From the NCBI RefSeq assembly GCF_022012295.1, contig NZ_JAKLTN010000010.1:1-41376 (forward strand): a DNA stretch of 41,376 nt, given 5' to 3'. Source of the stretch: Dechloromonas hankyongensis (GTDB lineage Bacteria > Pseudomonadota > Gammaproteobacteria > Burkholderiales > Rhodocyclaceae). Within the stretch, counting starts at the first letter, position 1; every line of letters begins with the position of its first letter. The position numbers and the translations under genes were made by a program. The notes below the pieces were generated by a model. That model did no database searches and was not told where the DNA came from. It was given only the letters and a program-made list of their open reading frames with translations. Shown piece after piece: positions 35,697-41,376 of the stretch.

Positions 35697-36545
35697 TTAG
35701 ACGGGAAAGACGACGTTGATCTGGCCGGTGCCGGACGAACCGAAGTACGGCGTGATCACCTCGGCCTTGCCGGTGTAGTTCTCGGCGCCGAGCACGCCGA
35801 GCAGCATCGCCGTGTCGTGCATCATCCCTTCGCCGTGGCACTTGACCGCGTACTCGGGCAGCATGCCGCAGAAAACCTTCCAGTCGCCGTTCTGCCACAG
35901 GTCGACGACGTGGTGATCGACCGTTTCCAGGAACGGGTCCCACACCTTGTGCAGAAACTGGTCGGACACGCCGTTCTGGGCGAAGCGGTGCGACAGCGAA
36001 CCTGAGGCGAGCACGGCGACGTTGCCGTCGAACTTTTCCTCGATGGCCTTACGCACGGCACGCCCCAGTTGGATCGAGTCGTCCAGGTTATGCACGGTGC
36101 ACAGTGCGGAGACCGAGACGACCTTGAACTTCTTGTCCTCGTTCATGTAGCGCATCGGGACCAGGGTGCCGTACTCCAGCGCCAGGCTGGTCGCGTCGTG
36201 GGCACGGGTATGCACGCCGGCGGCGGTCGCCGTTTCGGCGATGGCGTGCCCAAGCGCCGGGTTGCCTTCATACGAGAACGGCATGTTCTTGATGAAGTGC
36301 GGCAGTTCGTTGGAGGTGTAGATGCCCTCCCACGACGGCGCGCAGTTGATGTGGTAGCCGGAATTGACCAGCCAGTGCGTGTCGAAGACGACGATGGTGT
36401 CGACCTTCAGCTCACGCATGCGGCGGGCGATTTCCTTGTGGCCGTCGATGGCCGCCTGGCGGCAGCCCTTGTGCGGGCCGTCGAGTTCCGACAGGTACAT
36501 CGACGGAACGTGGGTGATCTTGGCGGCGAGGACGAGTTTGCCCAT
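35697..36545 (-). CDS. hpaD: 3,4-dihydroxyphenylacetate 2,3-dioxygenase
   Basis: Class III extradiol dioxygenase of 282 residues that opens the ring of homoprotocatechuate to give 5-carboxymethyl-2-hydroxymuconate semialdehyde. It matches Escherichia HpaD along its length: MGKLVLAAKITHVPSM start, FDTHWLVNSGYHIN, YTSNELPHFI, LEYGTLVPMRYMNEDK, SGSLSHRF and SSGTGQINVVFP. It needs Fe(II) or Mn(II). GGGGAG lies within the end of hpaE, 3 bp before this gene. Of the two paralogues this is the more orthodox HpaD and is assigned the main pathway role. Confidence 0.95.
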   Translation of the reverse strand: MGKLVLAAKITHVPSMYLSELDGPHKGCRQAAIDGHKEIARRMRELKVDTIVVFDTHWLVNSGYHINCAPSWEGIYTSNELPHFIKNMPFSYEGNPALGHAIAETATAAGVHTRAHDATSLALEYGTLVPMRYMNEDKKFKVVSVSALCTVHNLDDSIQLGRAVRKAIEEKFDGNVAVLASGSLSHRFAQNGVSDQFLHKVWDPFLETVDHHVVDLWQNGDWKVFCGMLPEYAVKCHGEGMMHDTAMLLGVLGAENYTGKAEVITPYFGSSGTGQINVVFPV

Positions 36546-36548
36546 GAC

Positions 36549-38003
36549 TTAGACTCCCCAGCGCGGAATGTGGTGGCTGCCGTACGAAACCGCAATGTTC
36601 TTGGCTTCGCAGAACACTTCGTAGCTGTAGTGGTTGCCTTCGCGGCCGGTGCCCGAGGCCTTGGAGCCGCCGAAGGGCTGGCGCAGGTCGCGGACATTCT
36701 GGCTGTTGACGAAGGTCATGCCCGATTCGATGGCCTTGGCCAGGCGGATGGCGCGGCCGGTGTTGTTGGTCCAGAGATAGGACGACAAGCCGTAGATGGT
36801 GTCGTTAGCGATGGCGACGGCCTCTTCCTCGGTCTTGAAGCGGATGATGCAGGGCACCGGTCCGAAGATTTCTTCCTGGGCGATACGCATCTTGTTATCG
36901 ACGTCGGCGAAGACGGTGGGCTGGACCCAAAATCCGTTTTTGAACTTGTCGGCAACGACCGGCGTGCCGCCGCCGGCGACGACCTTGGCGCCTTCCTGCT
37001 TGCCGAGTTCGATGTAGTAATTGACCTTGTCCATGTGGCCCTTGGAAATCATCGGGCCGATCACGGTATTCGGGTCCATCGGGTCGCCGACGACCAGACG
37101 CGAGGCGCGGGCGGCGAAATCGGCGACGAACTTGTCGTAGATGCCGGCCTGGACGATGATCCGCGAACCGGCGGTGCAGCGTTCGCCATTGTTCGAGAAG
37201 ATCATGAAGATGGCGGCGTCGAGGGCGCGCTCGTAGTCGGCGTCGTCGAAGATGATGAACGGCGACTTGCCGCCCAGTTCCATCGAGAACTTCTTCAGGC
37301 CGGCGGCCTTGACGATGCGGTTGCCGGTGGCGGTCGAGCCGGTGAAGGAAATGGAGCGGACGTCCGGATGTGCTACCAGCGGCTCGCCTGCCTTGTCGCC
37401 GAAGCCCTGCACGACGTTGAAGACGCCGGGCGGGATGCCAGCTTCGAGGGCCAGTTCGCCCAGGCGGTTGGCGGTCAGCGGCGACAGCTCGGACATCTTC
37501 ATCACGGCCGTATTGCCGAAAGCCAGGCAGGGCGCGGTCTTCCAGGTGGCGGTCATGAACGGCACGTTCCACGGCGAGATCAGCGCGCAGACGCCGACCG
37601 GCTGCCACAGCGTGTAGTTCAGGTGGCCGGTGTCGGAATCGTAGGTTTCGCCGTGCATGTGCTGGATCAGCTCGGCGAAGTAGTTGAAGTTGTCTGAGGC
37701 GCGCGGAATCAGCACACGCTTGGTCTGGTTGGTGACCTGGCCGCAGTCGGCGGTTTCCATGTCGGCGATCGGCTCGACATTGGCGGCGATCAGTTCGCCC
37801 AGGCGGCGCACCAGGCGGGCACGCTCCTTGACCGGGGTCGCAGCCCAGCCCGGGAAGGCGGCCTTGGCTGCAGCGACGGCGGCATTCACTTCGTCCGCAC
37901 CGCCGCTGGCGACTTCGGCGATCACTTCGCCGGTAGCCGGGTTGATGGTCTCGAAGGTTTCGTTGCTGGCGACTTTCTCGCCGTTGATGATGTGCTTGAT
38001 CAT
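36549..38003 (-). CDS. hpaE: 5-carboxymethyl-2-hydroxymuconate semialdehyde dehydrogenase
   Basis: NAD-dependent aldehyde dehydrogenase of 484 residues that oxidises the ring-cleavage product to 5-carboxymethyl-2-hydroxymuconate. Visible motifs are ISPWNVPFMTATWK (cofactor and Lys), FTGSTATGNRI, Glu242 in SMELGGKSP and nucleophile Cys276 in GERCTAGSR. The C-terminal HHIPRWGV is typical of HpaE. It lies 19 bp after hpaG2 and 3 bp before hpaD. The ribosome site is weak (GAGAA), so translation may be coupled to hpaG2. Confidence 0.95.
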   Translation of the reverse strand: MIKHIINGEKVASNETFETINPATGEVIAEVASGGADEVNAAVAAAKAAFPGWAATPVKERARLVRRLGELIAANVEPIADMETADCGQVTNQTKRVLIPRASDNFNYFAELIQHMHGETYDSDTGHLNYTLWQPVGVCALISPWNVPFMTATWKTAPCLAFGNTAVMKMSELSPLTANRLGELALEAGIPPGVFNVVQGFGDKAGEPLVAHPDVRSISFTGSTATGNRIVKAAGLKKFSMELGGKSPFIIFDDADYERALDAAIFMIFSNNGERCTAGSRIIVQAGIYDKFVADFAARASRLVVGDPMDPNTVIGPMISKGHMDKVNYYIELGKQEGAKVVAGGGTPVVADKFKNGFWVQPTVFADVDNKMRIAQEEIFGPVPCIIRFKTEEEAVAIANDTIYGLSSYLWTNNTGRAIRLAKAIESGMTFVNSQNVRDLRQPFGGSKASGTGREGNHYSYEVFCEAKNIAVSYGSHHIPRWGV

Positions 38004-38022
38004 GCGCTGTTCTCGCTTTCTT

Positions 38023-38784
38023 TTAGACGGTGGCGAAATAGGTGGCGTCGTCGACGATGGTGTTGGCCAGACAACAGACGCTTTCGACTTCGGTTTCGAT
38101 CACGTCGCCGGCCTTGACGTCGGCCAGGCCCTCCGGCGTGCCGGTCAGGATCACGTCGCCCGGGTTCAGGGTCATGAAGGACGACAGGTATTCGATCAGC
38201 GTAGCGATGTCGAAAATCATGTCGGCGGTCGTACCTTGCTGCGTCGTCTTGCCGTTGACCCGCGTCGTCAGCTTGAGTGCCATCGGATTCGCCACGTCGG
38301 CGGCATCGACCAGCCAGGGGCCGAGCGGCGTGCAGGCATCGCGGTTCTTGACGCGCAGGTTGGGACGGTAATAGTTCTCGAGGTAGTCGCGGATGGCGTA
38401 GTCGTTGGCCACCGTGTAACCGGCGACGATGCCCATGGCGTCGGCCTTCTTGACGTTCTTGCCGGTCTTGCCGATAACCACGGCCAGCTCGCACTCGTAG
38501 TGCATGTAGGTGGCGTCGGCCGGGCGGCGGGTGTTGGCCTGATGGCCGGTGATGGCGTTCGGCCCCTTGAGGAAGACGAGCGGCACTTCCGGCGCCTTGA
38601 AAGCCAGTTCCTTGGCGTGGTCGGCGTAGTTCAGGCCGAGGGCGAAGACGGTGCCGACTTCGACCGGCGGCAGCCACTGGAAGTCGCCGTCGTTGAGCAG
38701 GCGGCCGTCGGCCAGGCGGACCTTGCCATTGGCTTCAGTGACTTGATGAACGGCGCCGTTGTAGGCAATGCGACCGCGCTTCAT
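38023..38784 (-). CDS. hpaG2: HpaG2: 2-hydroxyhepta-2,4-diene-1,7-dioate isomerase subunit
   Basis: FAH-family protein of 253 residues, corresponding to the C-terminal half of the bifunctional Escherichia HpaG. With HpaG1 it decarboxylates 5-oxopent-3-ene-1,2,5-tricarboxylate and isomerises the product. Motifs of the FAH metal site are present: ALGLNYADHAKE, MHYECELAVVIG (acidic ligands), VANDYAIRDY and the C-terminal GDVILTGTPEGL. Its ATG overlaps the hpaG1 stop (38781-38784), with GGAG 9 bases upstream, so the pair is translationally coupled. Here the two halves are separate genes rather than one fused gene. Confidence 0.94.
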   Translation of the reverse strand: MKRGRIAYNGAVHQVTEANGKVRLADGRLLNDGDFQWLPPVEVGTVFALGLNYADHAKELAFKAPEVPLVFLKGPNAITGHQANTRRPADATYMHYECELAVVIGKTGKNVKKADAMGIVAGYTVANDYAIRDYLENYYRPNLRVKNRDACTPLGPWLVDAADVANPMALKLTTRVNGKTTQQGTTADMIFDIATLIEYLSSFMTLNPGDVILTGTPEGLADVKAGDVIETEVESVCCLANTIVDDATYFATV

Positions 38785-39425
38785 GCTGCGACTCCTTCGG
38801 CGATGGTGAAATTCAGGCTGCCCAGACCTTCGGCGGCGATGCGGACGCTGCTGCCGGCCTTGGCCTGCGGCGCCATGTAGCGCACGCCGACGAGCAGAAC
38901 GTCGCCCTGGCTCAGGGTCATCCACTCGCTGACGTCGGCCAGCAGCTTGGCCGGCGAACGGATCAGGTCGTTCAGCGAGCGGGTATCGACCACTACGCCG
39001 TCGATTTCGGTGGTCAGCGTCAGGCCAGCCAGATCGGCCAGCGGCTTGACCGAGGAAATGGGCAGCGCGCCGTCGAAACACTTTTCGCGGATGGCCGGAC
39101 GGTAATAGCTGGCGTGCGGCAGGCTGAGGTCGGCGGCGAGCACGATGCCGGCGACCGACTCCAGCGGGTTGCCGGCGCTCAGGCGGCCGGCGGCGCGACC
39201 GATGACCAGGCCGACGGTGGCGGCGACTTCGACGCTCTGCGCACCGGCCGGCAGGCTGACCGCCGCACCGCAACCAACGCGGGTATTGGCCGGCTTGATG
39301 TAGAGCACCGGCGCCTTGGGCGCGCCCTTGTACGGCGCCTCGTCCAGCGAACCGATTTTCTGGACGGAGACGGTGTCATTCAGGATGACGCCGTACACCG
39401 TGCCGCTCACCTGCTGTTTAATCAT
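38781..39425 (-). CDS. hpaG1: HpaG1: homoprotocatechuate pathway decarboxylase subunit
   Basis: FAH-family protein of 214 residues, equivalent to the N-terminal half of fused HpaG. Features are SGTVYGVILND, APVLYIKPANT, the SLPHASYYRPAIREKCFDG stretch and GDVLLVGVRY near the end. It acts with HpaG2. The start at ATG 39425 has GGAG 5 bases before it; a GTG two codons upstream is less likely. It is the first gene of the hpa operon, about 60 bases after the predicted transcription start, with operators upstream. Confidence 0.93.
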   Translation of the reverse strand: MIKQQVSGTVYGVILNDTVSVQKIGSLDEAPYKGAPKAPVLYIKPANTRVGCGAAVSLPAGAQSVEVAATVGLVIGRAAGRLSAGNPLESVAGIVLAADLSLPHASYYRPAIREKCFDGALPISSVKPLADLAGLTLTTEIDGVVVDTRSLNDLIRSPAKLLADVSEWMTLSQGDVLLVGVRYMAPQAKAGSSVRIAAEGLGSLNFTIAEGVAA

Positions 39426-39470
39426 ATGCACTCCAGTTGATCTGACCTTGATGCCGCTGCAGCATCACAT

Positions 39471-39486
39471 CGTTAATATGTTAGTG
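39471..39486. promoter_or_regulatory. Operator-like palindrome at the hpaG1 transcription start
   Basis: CGTTAATATGTTAGTG matches the chemoreceptor palindrome CGCTAATATATTAGCG at 13 of 16 positions. It begins 6 bp downstream of the hpaG1 -10 box, around the expected start of transcription, 28 bp centre to centre from the second copy. Two operators in the promoter also occur with HpaR in Escherichia coli W; the sequence itself is not claimed to match. Confidence 0.65.
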
Positions 39487-39491
39487 ATTCG

Positions 39492-39520
39492 ATTAAATCA
39501 CTATCATGTTAGCGAGTCAA
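39492..39520 (-). promoter_or_regulatory. Predicted sigma-70 promoter of the hpa operon
   Basis: On the minus strand TTGACT (39520-39515), a spacer of exactly 17 bp and TTTAAT (39497-39492) match sigma-70 at 5 of 6 bases in each box. Transcription would begin near 39485, giving a leader of about 60 bases to hpaG1. The spacer is almost entirely filled by a palindrome (39499-39514). The -35 box lies within the last codons of the GNAT gene. Confidence 0.7.
39499..39514. promoter_or_regulatory. Operator-like palindrome in the hpa promoter spacer
   Basis: CACTATCATGTTAGCG matches the chemoreceptor palindrome at 12 of 16 positions and fits between the -35 and -10 boxes. A protein bound here would exclude RNA polymerase. 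It overlaps the 3' end of the GNAT gene. Confidence 0.6.
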
Positions 39521-40070
39521 CACCCCGGCGACTTTTTTCATTCGGGACAATACGATCGGTATGGCGATAGATGACGAAGCGCGCATTGCGGAAATCGACC
39601 TCATCCTCCAGCACCGCGCCGATTGCCCGGGCGACGCCGATGGAGGCCGCGTTTTCCTTATGGATGAAGCTGATCGGCGGACACTCGGCAAAGCGTTCCA
39701 GCGCCATGGCGAGAACCGCCCGCGCCGCTTCGCTGGCAAATCCCTTGCCCTGGTACTCGGGCAGCACGGCCCATTTGATTTCGCGCTCGGGGAAATCGAC
39801 CGGAAACCAGAGTCCGGAGGTTCCGACCAGTTGGCCGCTGGCCTTTTCTTCCAGGGCATAGGGGCCGTAGCCGCGCAACAGCCAGTGCCCGGCCAGGGTT
39901 GCCGTCAGCCGCCAGCTTTCGCCTTCCGACAGGCTGCGTCCGAGGGTGTAGCGGGTACAGGCCGGATCGGAATAATGGCGGTGCATCGCCCGCCAGTCTT
40001 CCTCGCGGAACGGCCGCAGGAGCAGACGGGCCGTCTCCAGCCGTTCGGGAATCAGGAAAGCGGGCGCCAT
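39504..40070 (-). CDS. GNAT-family N-acetyltransferase (RimJ/RimL type)
   Basis: Acetyltransferase of 188 residues. The N-terminus (ETARLLLRPFREEDW) and the acetyl-CoA pyrophosphate loop PEYQGKGFASEA (Q-x-x-G-x-G/A form) place it in the RimJ/RimL group that acetylates protein N-termini or small amines. GGAG lies 9 bases before the ATG at 40070; an upstream in-frame ATG at 40091 is less likely because it falls at the terminator of the preceding gene. Its last codons overlap the hpa promoter and one operator. No link to aromatic metabolism is evident. Confidence 0.88.
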   Translation of the reverse strand: MAPAFLIPERLETARLLLRPFREEDWRAMHRHYSDPACTRYTLGRSLSEGESWRLTATLAGHWLLRGYGPYALEEKASGQLVGTSGLWFPVDFPEREIKWAVLPEYQGKGFASEAARAVLAMALERFAECPPISFIHKENAASIGVARAIGAVLEDEVDFRNARFVIYRHTDRIVPNEKSRRGVDSLT

Positions 40071-40088
40071 CGTCGTTTCTCCGTGGGG

Positions 40089-40131
40089 CAAAAACGGGAG
40101 GGAGCGGCAGCCGGTGGCGCCCTTCCCTCCC
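40089..40131 (-). terminator. Rho-independent terminator after the ABC substrate-binding gene
   Basis: On the minus strand GGGAGGGA and TCCCTCCC (40131-40124 and 40103-40096) form an exact 8-bp stem around a 20-base GC-rich loop, followed by GTTTTTG. It begins 8 bp after the stop of the substrate-binding protein and ends before the GNAT gene. Confidence 0.75.
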
Positions 40132-40138
40132 TTGCGGC

Positions 40139-41284
40139 TTACTGCACCATGCTCCAGTCGCCCTTCTTGATCTCGAGCAGACGGAAGGCGGTCAGGTCGA
40201 GGCCGAGGTGGTCGGCCGCCGCCATATTGACCACGCCGCCGGTACCGACATAGCCCTTGGTCGCTTCGATGGCGTCGCGCACCTTGGCCTTGTCGGTGCC
40301 GTTGGCCTTCTTCATGGCATTGACCACCAGCATCAGCGCATCATAGGCATGGCCGCCGAAGGTGGACACGTCAGTCTTCCACTTATCGTTGAAAGCCTTG
40401 GTGTAGGCCATGACGACCGGCTTCTGCGCATCGCTGGCCGGCAGCTTGTCGGCAACCAGCAGGGCCGAGGCCGGCAAGCGGACGCCTTCGGCCGCCGGGC
40501 CGGCGAGCTTGATGAACTCTTCGGAAGCGACACCGTGCGAGTGGTAGAGCGGCAGGGTCAGGCCGAGCTGCTTGTAGTTCTTGGTGGCGATGGCCGGTCC
40601 CTGGCCGAGGCCGAAGACGTAAACCGCCTGGACTCCCGGGGTGTTCTTGATCTTGGTCAGCTGCGGGCTCATGTCGGTATCCTTCGGGCCGAAGGTTTCA
40701 TTGGCGACCAGCGTGATGCCGTACTTGGCGGCCATCGCTTCCGACTCCTTGCGCCCGGACTGGCCGAAGCCCGAGGTTTCCGAGAACAGCGCCACCTTGG
40801 TGATGCCGCGCTTCTTCATGTCCTCGTAGATCTTCTCGGCCGCCATGCGGTCGTTGTGCGAGACCTTGAAGGTGAATTTCTTGACCGGCTCGACGATGAC
40901 CACCGCGCCGCCCAGCGAAATGAAGGGCACGCCGGCCTTTTCGACCAGCGGAATCATCGACATCGTGGCGCCGGTGGTGGTGCCGCCGATGATGACGTCG
41001 ACCTTGTCGTCGTCGAGCAGGCGCTTGGTGAAGCCGTTGGCCTTGTTGGCATCGCTGCCGTCGTCGTAATGCACCAGCTGCAGCGGACGGCCGGCCACGC
41101 CGCCGGCCTTGTTCACTTCGTCGATGTACATCTGCAGGGTCTTCAGTTCCGGATCGCCGAGGAAGGCGGCCGGGCCGGTGACCGACAGAACGGAACCGAT
41201 CTTGATCGGCTCGCTCGCGAAGGCGCTCAGGGCGCCCATGACCAGCGCAGTGCCGGCAACCAGCTTCTTGATGCTTTGCTTCAT
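40139..41284 (-). CDS. Branched-chain amino acid/aromatic-type ABC transporter substrate-binding protein
   Basis: Periplasmic binding protein of 381 residues, type I fold (Peripla_BP_6, LivK-like). It has a Sec signal peptide (cleavage after SAFA, near residue 24), then IKIGSVLSVTGPAAFLGD, typical of this family. AAAGGAGGAATGAC precedes the ATG. Relatives bind branched-chain amino acids, and several in proteobacteria bind aromatic acids such as 4-hydroxybenzoate or phenylacetate. Being next to the hpa operon, uptake of 4-hydroxyphenylacetate or a similar acid is plausible but not shown. The permease and ATPase genes are not in the window, perhaps lying upstream. A terminator follows it, so it is a separate unit from the hpa genes. 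Confidence 0.88.
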   Translation of the reverse strand: MKQSIKKLVAGTALVMGALSAFASEPIKIGSVLSVTGPAAFLGDPELKTLQMYIDEVNKAGGVAGRPLQLVHYDDGSDANKANGFTKRLLDDDKVDVIIGGTTTGATMSMIPLVEKAGVPFISLGGAVVIVEPVKKFTFKVSHNDRMAAEKIYEDMKKRGITKVALFSETSGFGQSGRKESEAMAAKYGITLVANETFGPKDTDMSPQLTKIKNTPGVQAVYVFGLGQGPAIATKNYKQLGLTLPLYHSHGVASEEFIKLAGPAAEGVRLPASALLVADKLPASDAQKPVVMAYTKAFNDKWKTDVSTFGGHAYDALMLVVNAMKKANGTDKAKVRDAIEATKGYVGTGGVVNMAAADHLGLDLTAFRLLEIKKGDWSMVQ

Positions 41285-41335
41285 GTCATTCCTCCTTTGG
41301 ATGATTTTGCAGACAGCGACGGGCCTGTTGAGCGA

Positions 41336-41356
41336 GATGGCCAGGCCCGGGCCATC
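41336..41356. other. Hairpin upstream of the ABC substrate-binding gene
   Basis: GATGGCC (41336-41342) and GGCCATC (41350-41356) form an exact 7-bp stem with a 7-base loop, about 50 bp before the start of the substrate-binding gene. It may belong to its leader or to an upstream gene's end. The minus strand lacks a U-tract after it. Confidence 0.3.
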
Positions 41357-41376
41357 GTGTTCGGTGAAAAGTTTTT

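Overview
The window looks like GC-rich betaproteobacterial chromosome, most likely from the Rhodocyclales (Dechloromonas/Azonexus-like). The basis is protein style: an ArgD of the betaproteobacterial type, many PAS/Cache sensor kinases, a meta-cleavage homoprotocatechuate pathway, and intergenic repeats of a kind I associate with this group. This is recognition from memory, not a database match. I see no rRNA, tRNA, CRISPR array, transposase or phage gene.

Region 1 (1-20472) is signal transduction. Two large hybrid histidine kinases lie on the minus strand; the first runs off the window edge. Divergent from them is an eight-gene plus-strand cluster with very tight spacing (gaps of 3-11 bp or 4-bp ATGA overlaps): REC-PAS-PAS-GGDEF-EAL-REC, Cache/PAS/GAF histidine kinase, REC-HD-GYP, small single-domain response regulator, MglA-like GTPase, soluble histidine kinase, REC fused to an MshEN/GspE-PilB-type ATPase, and a hemerythrin-PAS histidine kinase. 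It joins phosphorelay, c-di-GMP turnover, a polarity-type GTPase and a secretion/pilus-type motor ATPase in one apparent transcription unit, with no pilus or secretin structural gene nearby. This is the best candidate here for an undescribed system. I infer that it controls a type IV pilus-like machine or its polarity in response to oxygen or other signals.

Region 2 (20493-30499) is mixed: argD with a PaaI-type thioesterase, a methyl-accepting chemotaxis protein with a small downstream gene, an exported unknown, an AraC regulator divergent from an exported EF-hand-like protein and a redoxin, then a minus-strand group of two MFS exporters, a MAPEG protein and a GlcG/HbpS protein.

Region 3 (30631-41376) is a nearly complete lower homoprotocatechuate (3,4-dihydroxyphenylacetate) pathway on the minus strand: hpaG1, hpaG2, hpaE, hpaD, a second hpaD paralogue, hpaF, hpaH and hpaI, then gabD beyond a roughly 500-bp inverted repeat. 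Together they would convert homoprotocatechuate to pyruvate plus succinate. Upstream lie a GNAT acetyltransferase and a LivK-like ABC substrate-binding protein. The hydroxylase (HpaBC) and the regulator (HpaR-like) are not in the window.

A 16-bp palindrome, CGCTAATATATTAGCG, overlaps the -10 of a good promoter before the chemotaxis gene. Variants fill the spacer and the start region of the hpaG1 promoter. This predicts that one repressor controls both homoprotocatechuate degradation and a chemoreceptor 17 kb away.
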